Assembly: GCA_004298675.1 (NCBI GenBank)
Contig: SCRI01000073.1
Coordinates: forward strand, 1-15,983
Reading direction: 5' to 3'
Source: a bacterium
Lineage (GTDB): Bacteria; Vulcanimicrobiota; Vulcanimicrobiia; Vulcanimicrobiales; SCRA01
DNA: 15,983 nucleotides
The notes under the pieces were generated by a model that was not told where the DNA came from, did no database searches, and saw only the letters and a list, made by a program, of their open reading frames with translations. Made by a program: the position numbers and the translations under genes. The first letter of the stretch is position 1. Every line of letters begins with the position of its first letter. Below are positions 1 to 6,804 of this stretch, in pieces.

Positions 1-64
1 AAAGACCACCCGCGCCAATGGTACGCGGGCCGCAGGGCCCCCGGAGAGTAGGTCAGCGCCAGAT
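1..64 (+). rRNA. rrf: 5S ribosomal RNA, 3' part (left end cut by window)
   Basis: The first 64 bases match the 3' half of a bacterial 5S rRNA. The loop E region CGCGCCAATGGTAC is followed by a GC stem, and then GGAGAGTAGGTC leads into AGCGCCAG, the strand that closes helix I with the missing 5' end. The order AUGGUA, stem, GAGAGUAGG, GCCAG is the standard 5S layout. The exact 3' end is uncertain by a few bases because its pairing partner lies outside the window. An intrinsic terminator starts 13 bases later, so this is the end of an rRNA operon transcribed into the window. Confidence 0.87.
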
Positions 65-76
65 TATTTAAGGACC

Positions 77-117
77 AAAGCCCGCCGGCACCACGCCCGC
101 GGGCTTTGCTCGTTTTG
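77..117 (+). terminator. Intrinsic terminator of the rRNA operon
   Basis: A perfect 9-bp stem, AAAGCCCGC (77-85) with GCGGGCTTT (99-107), encloses a 13-base loop and is followed by a T-rich tail (GCTCGTTTTG, 108-117). This is a classic rho-independent terminator just past the 5S 3' end. It also separates the rRNA operon from the regulator gene that starts about 30 bases downstream. Confidence 0.85.
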
Positions 118-146
118 TCGTGGCTGGAGCATACTCGTAGCAGAGG

Positions 147-3059
147 ATGGACGTGGCCGCGACGAATAAGCCGCCTGTGGCGATGCACTCTCCATCCCAC
201 GATGCGGCGTATCCGCGGCAGCATGCGGTCCAGCGCGCGCGGCTGACGCGCCGGCTGGCGCGCGCCTCACCGCGCATCATCGCGGCGATCGCGCCGGCCG
301 GCTATGCCAAGAGCACGGTCGTCCGCGCATATGCGCAGACCCTGCCATCCTATGCGCTCTGCGATTGCGAGGGAGTGCGCGGTTCCGTCGACTTGGCACA
401 GCGCCTGGCCGCGGCACTGGCACGAGGCGACGCGCGACGAGAGCGGGAGGTGGCTCGACAACGTATCGCCGCCCCGGACGACGTTTCGATGTGGGGCCAC
501 TTCGCCTTGGAGCTGTGGCTGCGGCCGAGCGAACATCCGCTCGTCGTTCTCGAAAACGTGGAGCACACAGTCGACTCGGTCGAGCAGATCGACTTCATCG
601 CGCGCCTTTTGGCGCACCTCCCGGTCGGCAGGCAGCTCGCCATTTGCTCGCGCCGGCCGCTTCCGCTGTCGCTGAGCCGGTTTGTGGCGCCACACGAGTT
701 GGCGAGCCTGCGCGAGGATGAGCTGCGCTTCGATCGCGGTGACATCCGTGCCGCCTTCGCCGGCCTCGAAACGGCGACTGGAACACTCGAAGAGGTGGCG
801 CGAGTGACGCGGGGCTGGCCCGTGGCCGTGCTGTTGTTCGCGCGGCTGGCGCGCGAGGGCGTGCTCGAGTCGGCATTGGAGCACTCATCGGAAGTGGCGT
901 ACTCCGATCTCTATGATTATCTGGCCGAGCAGGTTCTCGCGAGCTTGCGGCCGCATCAGTTGGCGCGCCTCTTGGCCGTGGCCTCGATTCCGCGTGCCAC
1001 CCCCGCCGAGGTGGCGCTGGTATTGGACGATCCGTCCGCTGCCGAGGAGCTGGCGGCGCTGGCTCGCTCGTCACCCTTCGTGTACCGCGTGCTGGAGGGG
1101 GCGCTTGAAGCTCATCCGCTGGTGCGGGCGATGTTCCAGCAACGCTACGGCGAGCAATGCCGGCAGACGCTGCTGCGGGCGTCGGAGCGCCTGGCGCCCG
1201 TCGAACCGTTGCGCGCCGCCGAACTGTATCTTGAGGCCGGCGATGACGAGCGTGCCGCCGCGTTGCTGGAGAGCCAGCACGAGTTGTTCGTCTCCGATCT
1301 GCCGCCGCTGTTCGCCGGAATCATTGCGCGGCTCGACGAGCGTACCGTCCTGCGGCACGCCGGGTTGTGGGCCGCAGCCACCGCCGTGCGCGCATCCGCC
1401 ATCCCGCAGCGGCAGTGGCTCTATGAAGCGTTGGGTGTGCGCGAACGCCTCCCTGCGGAGACGCCGCTAGGGCGGCGCGTGGGCGTGCTGACGAGCTTGG
1501 GAAACGTGCTGACCAACCTCGGGCGCCACGACGAAGCACTCGAAGTCTTCGAGCAGTTCGCGCCGCCGGGCGTGGAGCTCCCGGAGCGTTATCAAGCCAT
1601 TCAGCGGTTATTCCGCTCCGCGGTGGCCGCGCGGCAGGGGCATTTCGCCGCAGCATGCGCGCTCTGGGGGGAAGCCGAGCCGCTGTTTGCCGGTATCTCT
1701 ATGACGCAGGCGATCGCCCTGGAGGAGGTGGTGGCGCGCGCCGCGCGCTTCACGGGCTCGCGCGAGGAGGAGCGCGCCGTGCTCGACCGCGCCGTTGCGC
1801 TGGCCCACCAGTCCGGCGTTCCCGCGGTGCGGGTACTGGCGCTGCAGGAGGCGTTATTCGGCGCCTGGTTTGCCGGAGATGATGGGCTGACGGAGCGGCT
1901 CGCGCGCGAGTTGGAGGATACCATCACGCCCAGTACGGCGAGGAGTACCGAGGTGCTCCGTGCCTGCATGCGGGGTGACGTGGAGTTGCTGTTGCGCGGA
2001 GATCCCTTCGAGCGGCCGCGCTTCCGCCACTACGCTGCGTTGATCGCGTGCGCCGGGGCGGACCCGGCGCAGCGTGCCGAGCTTGCGCGCATCGCGTTGG
2101 AAGAGGCCGAGCACGCCAACGACGCGACGTGCGTCGCAGTCGCCTGTATCGTGTGTGCGGAGTGCGGCACGCCGGAGCAGGCTGTTGCGTTCGTAGAGCG
2201 GGCGCACGCCCAGTGCGCACTCACCGATGCGTCGCGTTTGCGTGACGCCGTCGACGCCTATCTGCAGGGGTCACGCGCCCTAGGCGTCTTGGCGCCGCTG
2301 CTGCGGCGCCTGCGCGGACGCGCAGTTCAAGGCGCGGTGGTCGAGACGGCACCGTGTGCCATCTCCGTCATCGACGCCTCGGTACGACGAAACGGCCGCA
2401 GCGTCAGCCTCTCCAAGCGCGAGCGCGAGCTGCTGTTCTATCTGGCGTTGCACCCCCGCCCATGCGGGCGCGAGGAACTGTTGGAGGCGCTCTGGCCGGG
2501 GAGCGTGGGGTATGCGCGTTCGGTTCTACGCGTCTACGTGAGCCGCGTGCGCGCGCGGCTTGCCGACGCGGGTGCCGTCAGGCTGCTTGATTCAGGGGAG
2601 TATCGGCTCTCCGGCCGCGTCCGCGTCGATCTCCACGATATCGAACGGCTGGCACAGCGGGCGCGCGCGCAGTCGCTGCTCACCGCCGACACGCGCGCGC
2701 GTCTTGAAGCGTACGTGCGCAGATGGAGCGGTGAGGTAGCGCCGGTGCTCGGGACGTGGGAGTGGTTCGCGCCCTTGGCGCCGCGCGTCGAAGATCTCTT
2801 CCGGCAGATCGTCCTGCTGTTGGGCAACGATGCGCTCAGGCGCGGGCGGTTGGCGGAGGCGCGAGCGCTGGCCGAACGCATCGTCGCCCTCGACCGTTGC
2901 GACGAGCCGGCGCGCGAGCTATTGATCCGCGCGGTCTTAGCAGCGGGCGATGGCGCGGGTGCGCGGCGAGAGCTGCGCAAGTACCGCGAGATCCTCGAGC
3001 GGGAGCTGGGCGCCAAACCTTCGGGCGAGTTGGAGCGGCTGGTCGAAGGCCAACCGTGA
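147..3059 (+). CDS. MalT-like STAND ATPase regulator with C-terminal winged helix and BTAD (SARP) domain
   Basis: A 970-residue probable transcription activator. Residues 47-57 hold a P-loop-like APAGYAKST with Lys55. The glycine expected before the Lys (GYGKT in MalT) is Ala. A Walker B-like strand LVVLENVEH (132-140) has Glu where Asp is usual. A GWP motif near 222 fits the winged-helix part of a STAND module, and the middle (about 250-730) is Ala/Leu/Glu-rich helical-repeat sequence. Residues 739-820 resemble an OmpR-type winged helix (LSKRERELLFYLALHP, then a YVSRVRARL recognition helix), and 826-970 a BTAD helical domain. Proteins of this design use nucleotide-dependent self-association to activate transcription; the ligand and target here are unknown. 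ATG 147 abuts the purine run AGAGGA (142-147), so the in-frame GTG at 153, 5 bases after that run, may be the true start. No clear promoter is visible. Confidence 0.82.
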   Translation: MDVAATNKPPVAMHSPSHDAAYPRQHAVQRARLTRRLARASPRIIAAIAPAGYAKSTVVRAYAQTLPSYALCDCEGVRGSVDLAQRLAAALARGDARREREVARQRIAAPDDVSMWGHFALELWLRPSEHPLVVLENVEHTVDSVEQIDFIARLLAHLPVGRQLAICSRRPLPLSLSRFVAPHELASLREDELRFDRGDIRAAFAGLETATGTLEEVARVTRGWPVAVLLFARLAREGVLESALEHSSEVAYSDLYDYLAEQVLASLRPHQLARLLAVASIPRATPAEVALVLDDPSAAEELAALARSSPFVYRVLEGALEAHPLVRAMFQQRYGEQCRQTLLRASERLAPVEPLRAAELYLEAGDDERAAALLESQHELFVSDLPPLFAGIIARLDERTVLRHAGLWAAATAVRASAIPQRQWLYEALGVRERLPAETPLGRRVGVLTSLGNVLTNLGRHDEALEVFEQFAPPGVELPERYQAIQRLFRSAVAARQGHFAAACALWGEAEPLFAGISMTQAIALEEVVARAARFTGSREEERAVLDRAVALAHQSGVPAVRVLALQEALFGAWFAGDDGLTERLARELEDTITPSTARSTEVLRACMRGDVELLLRGDPFERPRFRHYAALIACAGADPAQRAELARIALEEAEHANDATCVAVACIVCAECGTPEQAVAFVERAHAQCALTDASRLRDAVDAYLQGSRALGVLAPLLRRLRGRAVQGAVVETAPCAISVIDASVRRNGRSVSLSKRERELLFYLALHPRPCGREELLEALWPGSVGYARSVLRVYVSRVRARLADAGAVRLLDSGEYRLSGRVRVDLHDIERLAQRARAQSLLTADTRARLEAYVRRWSGEVAPVLGTWEWFAPLAPRVEDLFRQIVLLLGNDALRRGRLAEARALAERIVALDRCDEPARELLIRAVLAAGDGAGARRELRKYREILERELGAKPSGELERLVEGQP

Positions 3060-3091
3060 ATCTGTAACCGCTTTGTAGCAGCGGACCGTTA

Positions 3092-3128
3092 GGGTTGGGT
3101 TGGGGGAAGTGCACCCGCCCCCTTTCTT
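3092..3128 (+). terminator. Possible weak terminator and G-run region between the regulator and the lipoprotein gene
   Basis: GGGGG (3102-3106) can pair with CCCCC (3118-3122) across an 11-base loop, followed by TTTCTT (3123-3128). This is a weak terminator-like element about 45 bases after the regulator stop. Just upstream the sequence is GGGTTGGGTTGGGGG (3092-3106), three G runs that could compete by forming a two-layer quadruplex. The stem is short and the T run imperfect, so this is tentative. Confidence 0.3.
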
Positions 3129-3143
3129 GCGCGGAGAGTTCTC

Positions 3144-3857
3144 ATGAAGTCTAACCAGAGTCGATCGCTCCTCTTGATCGGAGGCGGTTTCGTGTTAGCC
3201 GCGGCCGTCGCCGCTTGCGGTGGAGGGTCCAGCTCTTCAGCCGGTGTCACGCCTGCTGCGGCTCCCTCCGCCGCGCCTAGCGCCGCTCCTAGTGCGGCCC
3301 CCAGCGCCGCGCCGAGCAGCAGCCCCAGCACCGCTCCCTCCAGCGCCCCGGCGGCCACCTGGACCTTCGGCGGCTCTACGGCGTCGATGAGCGCGACGGC
3401 GGGACAGACCCCGGCAGCGATCTCGCTGGCCTCCTATCGAAACCTCTCCGGCACGATCCAATTCGGCGCGGTGGCTTCGGGCAGCGGCACGCTGGCGGTG
3501 AGCGACGCGGTCAACAGCGGCGACGTCACACCGGCCACGCTCCCGGCGGACAACGCGACGGCCGGCTACACACCGTATCTCTACGTCTCATTCTATAATG
3601 GTTCGACGGCGACGATCGCCTTCGGCTCGATGACGCCAAAGGTCACGCTCACCGACAGTGCCGGTTTCGGATCGGCCACGACCTGCGAGCTCGACGTCTA
3701 CGCCAAGAACGGCGGGTCGAGCCCGGCTTGGAACTCGACCGGCGCAAGCGGAAGCATCTCCGGCACGACCGCGACGCTCAACCCGTTCTCGCTTCCCAGT
3801 CCCAATACCGTGGACTTCCAGCCTGGGCAGCAGGTAGTCGCCATCGCCTGCAAGTAA
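3144..3857 (+). CDS. Predicted lipoprotein with Pro/Ser/Ala linker and beta-rich C-terminal domain, function unknown
   Basis: A 237-residue protein with a basic N-terminus (KSNQSR), a hydrophobic segment (9-24) and lipobox VAAC ending at Cys25. This fits export and lipid anchoring after signal peptidase II cleavage. Residues 26-72 are a Gly/Ser then Pro/Ser/Ala linker with four exact PSAA units (41-56). Residues 73-237 are rich in Thr, Ser, Gly and Ala and alternate like a beta-sandwich. Two cysteines, Cys181 and Cys236 (second to last residue), could form a disulphide outside the cytoplasm. GGAG lies 7 bases before the ATG, supporting the start. I do not recognise a family. The nearest genes (regulator upstream, SDR downstream) do not reveal its role. 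Confidence 0.8.
   Translation: MKSNQSRSLLLIGGGFVLAAAVAACGGGSSSSAGVTPAAAPSAAPSAAPSAAPSAAPSSSPSTAPSSAPAATWTFGGSTASMSATAGQTPAAISLASYRNLSGTIQFGAVASGSGTLAVSDAVNSGDVTPATLPADNATAGYTPYLYVSFYNGSTATIAFGSMTPKVTLTDSAGFGSATTCELDVYAKNGGSSPAWNSTGASGSISGTTATLNPFSLPSPNTVDFQPGQQVVAIACK
3264..3311 (+). repeat. Four 12-bp tandem repeats encoding PSAA
   Basis: Four in-frame units at 3264, 3276, 3288 and 3300 encode Pro-Ser-Ala-Ala. Most differences between units are at third codon positions. They form part of the flexible linker behind the lipidated cysteine. The tract could change length by slippage without shifting the frame. Confidence 0.8.
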
Positions 3858-3898
3858 CCCGCGGCATTGCGCCGGTCGCGGCTGACCCCGTGGCGGGT
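3857..3898 (+). other. Inverted repeats between the lipoprotein and SDR genes
   Basis: ACCCGC (3857-3862) pairs with GCGGGT (3893-3898), and inside it GGTC (3874-3877) pairs with GACC (3884-3887). Together they could form a branched stem just after the lipoprotein stop. There is no T tract, so a standard intrinsic terminator is not supported. It could be a transcript 3'-end stabiliser or chance in GC-rich DNA. Confidence 0.2.
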
Positions 3899-3915
3899 GC
3901 CACTAGGGGAAGCGT

Positions 3916-4662
3916 ATGGCGATGCTGGGCAATGACGTCGTGATTCTAGCCGGAGGGACCGGCAACGTCGGGGGTGCGACGCTAGCGGTGCTGTTGCGCG
4001 AGGGTGCGAGCGTGTTCGTGCTCTCGCGCAACAGCGCGCATGCGCAGGCTGCCATCGAACGGTACGCCCCGGCGGAGCTCCGGGAGCGTGCCGTGGCCTT
4101 CGAAGCCGATCTCGCCCAGCCGGCGGCGGGGGAGGCTGCGGTAGCGGAAGCGGTACGCCGCTTCGAGCGTCTCGACGCCGTCGTGAGCCTGGTCGGAGGG
4201 CGCATCTTCGGGCCCCTCGCGGAGTCCCGGCTGGAGGATCTCCGCAGCAACATCGACGTCAACCTGTTTGCCACCTATAATCTCATGCTGCCGGCGTTGC
4301 GGGCGCTGCTGGCGCAGCCGTTGCGCGCCGGTGCGCGCTCGCGCGGCCGCCTCGTGGCCGTCTCCGCCGGCAGCTCGAAGGACCCGCAGCCGCGCTACGG
4401 GCTGATGGGGGCTGCGAAGGCCGCCGTCAACGTGCTGATGCAGGCGATCGCGCGCGAGCACAAGGCCGATGGAATCGTCGCGAACTCGCTGGTACTGGGG
4501 ACGGTGGCCACCGAACTCGCACGCGGCTATCTCTCGCCGGAGGATTTCGCGGCCGCAGCCTCGCCCGAGGAGACGGCCGAGGTGCTGGCGTTTCTCGTCT
4601 CCGAGCGCGCTAGCGGCATCAACGGTGCGCTCGTGGACCTCAACGCGCGCGAAGTCGACTGA
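3916..4662 (+). CDS. SDR-fold protein, apparently lacking the catalytic Ser and Tyr
   Basis: A 248-residue short-chain dehydrogenase/reductase-like protein. The N-terminal strand ends in GGTGNVGG (cofactor loop), followed by helix and strand FVLSRN and a conserved Asp region FEADLAQ. The IDVNLFATYN helix keeps the structural Asn. The active-site region is unusual: around 147-168 it reads VAVSAGSSKDPQPRYGLMGAAK. With Lys168 as the catalytic lysine, the Tyr position of YxxxK is Met164, and the Ser position 13 residues earlier is Ala151. Ser150 and Tyr161 are nearby but out of register. The C-terminal LGTVATE motif is SDR-like, but the usual GG end is absent. GGGGA (3906-3910) lies 5 bases before ATG 3916. 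It may be a binding or sensor protein, or use a shifted active site. Its substrate is unknown. Confidence 0.82.
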   Translation: MAMLGNDVVILAGGTGNVGGATLAVLLREGASVFVLSRNSAHAQAAIERYAPAELRERAVAFEADLAQPAAGEAAVAEAVRRFERLDAVVSLVGGRIFGPLAESRLEDLRSNIDVNLFATYNLMLPALRALLAQPLRAGARSRGRLVAVSAGSSKDPQPRYGLMGAAKAAVNVLMQAIAREHKADGIVANSLVLGTVATELARGYLSPEDFAAAASPEETAEVLAFLVSERASGINGALVDLNAREVD

Positions 4663-4666
4663 CGCG

Positions 4667-6106
4667 CTAGCCGATGCGATGGAGCTTGAGCACGTTGGTG
4701 CCGCCCTCGCCTACGGGCATGCCGCTGGTGATCGCGACGATCTCTCCGCTGCGCACGAGCCCTTCGCGCTTCAGGCGTTCCTCTGCGAGCTCGATCAGCG
4801 TTTCAAAATAGCGGTAGCTCTGCACCGGTAGCGGGTCGACGCCCCAGAACAGCGCGAGGCGGCGTGCCACGTGCGGCCGCGGCGTCAGCGCGATGACGCG
4901 CGCGTGCGGGCGGAAGCTCGAGATATGACGCGCGGTGTTCCCTGTGGTCGTTCCCGACACCACCAGCTTCAGTCCGAGCTGTTCCGTTACGCGTGCCGCC
5001 GACTCCGCGATTGCCGTCTCCACCGTGCGTTCCGTGCCTTCGAGCCGCCGCTGGCCCAACTCTTCGTGCGGATAGCTGCGCTCCACGGTCAGTGCGATCT
5101 TCGCCATGACGCGTACCGCTTCGACGGGGAAGTCTCCCCGCGCCGTCTCGCCTGAGAGCATCACGGCGTCGGTACCATCCAGGATCGCGTTTGCCACGTC
5201 CGTGGCCTCGGCGCGCGTGGGCCGCGCCGAGTGTACCATCGACTCGAGCATCTGAGTCGCCGTGATGACCGGCTTAGAGGCGCGGTTGGCGCGCACGATC
5301 AGATCCTTCTGCACGAGCGGCACTTGTTCCAGGGGGATCTCGATGCCGAGGTCACCGCGTGCGACCATGATGCCGTCCGCCGCGGCGACGATGTCGTCGA
5401 TGTGATCGAGCGCCTCGTGTTTCTCGATCTTGGCTAGCACGGGCGTGTGCAGGCCGCGTGCCGCGATGAAGTCCTTGACGCGCGCGACGTCGCGTTGCGA
5501 GCGCACGAAAGAGAGCGCGACCCAGTCGACGTCATGATCGAGTCCGAAGGCCAGGTGCTCGAAGTCGCGTTCGGTGACGCTCTCCAGACGCAGCGTTCCG
5601 GCGGGATAGTTGATCCCTTGGCGTGGGCGCAGGTCGCCGCCTTGCACGACCTCCGTGCGCACCTCCGTGGCGGTGGTCTCGAGGATGCGCAGACGTATCG
5701 CCCCGTCGGCTAGGTAGATGTCCGTGCCGGCGGCAACGTCGCCGGGGAGGCCGGGGTAGGAGATGGAGACCATGCCCGGTCTGCCCTCGATGGGCTCGGC
5801 GCTGAGCGTGAAGCGCTCGCCCGCTGTCAGCGTCAAGGCGGAGAGCCCCTCGCCGAGCTCGCCGGTGCGCACCTTGGGGCCGGGCAGGTCCTGGAGGACG
5901 GCGACGTTCGCCTCCATCTCGGCCGAGAGGGCGCGAATGTCCGCGATCGCCTGAGCGTGCTCCTCGTGGGTACCGTGTGAAAAGTTGAGCCGGAAGACGT
6001 TGACCCCGGCCTCGACCAGTGCCCGGAGGGTCTGGGGGCTGCGGCTGGCCGGCCCTACCGTGGCCACGATCTTCGTGCGCTTGAAGGGTGTCGAGGAGTC
6101 GCTCAC
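4667..6106 (-). CDS. pyk: Pyruvate kinase (predicted K+-independent type)
   Basis: Converts phosphoenolpyruvate and ADP to pyruvate and ATP, the last step of glycolysis. From the chosen GTG start the protein has 479 residues, normal for the family. Visible motifs: RTKIVATVGPAS (10-21), NFSHG (41-45), DLPGPKVRTG (73-82), the catalytic-lysine segment AKIEKHEAL, MVARGDLGIEIP, and the signature ITATQMLESM followed by TRAEATDVANAILDG. Lys78 sits where K+-dependent enzymes have Glu (rabbit 117), with Leu before it as in K+-independent ones. The reading frame is open upstream to GTG 6235, with ATGs at 6187 and 6145, but those extra residues do not look like pyruvate kinase. GAAAGG lies about 6 bases before GTG 6106; ATG 6145 is the main alternative. 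It is convergent with the SDR gene and divergent from rimP. Confidence 0.93.
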   Translation of the reverse strand: MSDSSTPFKRTKIVATVGPASRSPQTLRALVEAGVNVFRLNFSHGTHEEHAQAIADIRALSAEMEANVAVLQDLPGPKVRTGELGEGLSALTLTAGERFTLSAEPIEGRPGMVSISYPGLPGDVAAGTDIYLADGAIRLRILETTATEVRTEVVQGGDLRPRQGINYPAGTLRLESVTERDFEHLAFGLDHDVDWVALSFVRSQRDVARVKDFIAARGLHTPVLAKIEKHEALDHIDDIVAAADGIMVARGDLGIEIPLEQVPLVQKDLIVRANRASKPVITATQMLESMVHSARPTRAEATDVANAILDGTDAVMLSGETARGDFPVEAVRVMAKIALTVERSYPHEELGQRRLEGTERTVETAIAESAARVTEQLGLKLVVSGTTTGNTARHISSFRPHARVIALTPRPHVARRLALFWGVDPLPVQSYRYFETLIELAEERLKREGLVRSGEIVAITSGMPVGEGGTNVLKLHRIG

Positions 6107-6158
6107 GGGGCGCCTTTCGGGTCGCCCGCTGGTGCCGTCCTCCATCCACCGCGGCGCC

Positions 6159-6187
6159 TTGCGTGGGCGTTGCGCCTGTGTTACCAT
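6159..6187 (+). promoter_or_regulatory. Candidate sigma-70-type promoter for the rimP-nusA-infB operon
   Basis: TTGCGT (6159-6164) and TACCAT (6182-6187) are separated by exactly 17 bases. They match 3 of 6 and 4 of 6 bases of the -35 and -10 consensus. Transcription would start near 6194 and give a leader of about 115 bases. Matches are modest and GC-rich DNA gives chance hits. If pyruvate kinase starts at 6145 or beyond, this element would lie inside its coding region. Confidence 0.3.
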
Positions 6188-6218
6188 AAGGGGCGGATTA
6201 GGGAAGGGATCGTGAGAG

Positions 6219-6248
6219 AGCGTGGGGTTGCCCACGCTTCTGTGTTGT
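6219..6248 (+). promoter_or_regulatory. Terminator-like hairpin in the rimP leader
   Basis: AGCGTGGG (6219-6226) and CCCACGCT (6231-6238) form a perfect 8-bp stem with a GTTG tetraloop. It is followed by TTCTGTGTTGT, a moderately U-rich tail in RNA. It lies about 70 bases before the rimP start. In the + direction it resembles a weak intrinsic terminator or attenuator; in the - direction no T tract follows. Confidence 0.5.
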
Positions 6249-6281
6249 CAGCGGGTCTCCGCACGGTCGAGCGGGACCCTG
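6249..6281 (+). promoter_or_regulatory. Second leader hairpin just before the rimP ribosome binding site
   Basis: GGGTC (6253-6257) pairs with GACCC (6275-6279), and inside it CCGC (6259-6262) pairs with GCGG (6271-6274) around an 8-base loop, leaving T6258 bulged. CA (6249-6250) and TG (6280-6281) can extend the stem. It ends 6 bases before the purine-rich GAGGGAGG (6288-6295), the only Shine-Dalgarno-like sequence near rimP. Folding could therefore influence translation initiation. Confidence 0.45.
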
Positions 6282-6307
6282 AACGGTGAGGGAGGCGGAC
6301 GATCGCG

Positions 6308-6802
6308 TTGCGTGGGGCCCTGGCCGAGGCGTTCGCGCAGGCGGCGGAGCGTCTAACGGCTGAGGAGAAGTTCGCCGGCCTCGAGATCGTCGATGCGCGT
6401 GCACGGCGGAGGGGGCGCGAGGTTCAGTTGACGCTGGTGATCGATCATCCGGACGGTGTGGGATTCGCGCTCTGCGAGCGCGTCAGCGCGGGCATCAACC
6501 AGGCGCTCTCGAGTTTCGCGGAGCCCTATACGTTGGAAGTCGAGTCGCCGGGACTCGATCGGCCGCTGGTGAAGCTCGCGGATTTTGCGCGTTTCGTGGG
6601 CCAGCAGGTACGCGTGACGACCGGCCTAGCCGTGCAGGGTAGCAAGACGCATCGCGGGGTCTTGCTCGGGGTCAACGGGGAGAACGTGGTGCTGGGCATG
6701 CGGGATGGCGAGCTGCCGATTCCGCATCGCCTGATCGCGTCGGCCAATATCGAGTACGACATCCGCGCCGATCTGAAACGGGCGAAGGAAGAGAAGACGT
6801 AA
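6308..6802 (+). CDS. rimP: Ribosome maturation factor RimP
   Basis: A 164-residue cytoplasmic 30S assembly factor, first gene of the operon. The N-terminal domain contains LEIVDARARRRGREVQLTLV, then IDHPDGVGFALCERVS. It is followed by the RimP signature YTLEVESPGLDRPL and DFARFVGQQVRV, and a C-terminal SH3-like barrel with GVLLGVNGENVVL. Length is typical. The likely start is TTG 6308, the first standard start codon in frame after GAGGGAGG (6288-6295), but the spacing of 12 bases is long, so a rare codon nearer the purine run is possible. The stop is 2 bases before nusA. RimP binds the 30S subunit during its maturation, in keeping with the neighbouring RbfA and IF2 genes. Confidence 0.92.
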   Translation: MRGALAEAFAQAAERLTAEEKFAGLEIVDARARRRGREVQLTLVIDHPDGVGFALCERVSAGINQALSSFAEPYTLEVESPGLDRPLVKLADFARFVGQQVRVTTGLAVQGSKTHRGVLLGVNGENVVLGMRDGELPIPHRLIASANIEYDIRADLKRAKEEKT

Positions 6803-6804
6803 GC

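Noticed and set aside
111-146. Promoter ahead of the STAND regulator (TTGTCG with CATACT)
   Set aside because: The two boxes are only 9 bases apart, far too close for a sigma-70 promoter; no better pair was seen.
3264-3311. Repeats as a CRISPR array
   Set aside because: Units are 12 bp, contiguous without spacers and in frame within a coding sequence.
3089-3358. Hydrophobic - strand frame with LGAALGAALG repeats
   Set aside because: It is the reverse reading of the PSAA linker repeats of the lipoprotein gene.
6107-6235. N-terminal extension of pyruvate kinase up to GTG 6235
   Set aside because: Pro/Arg-rich sequence unlike the family, and the most upstream start lies in the leader hairpin of the opposite operon. 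ATG 6145 remains possible.
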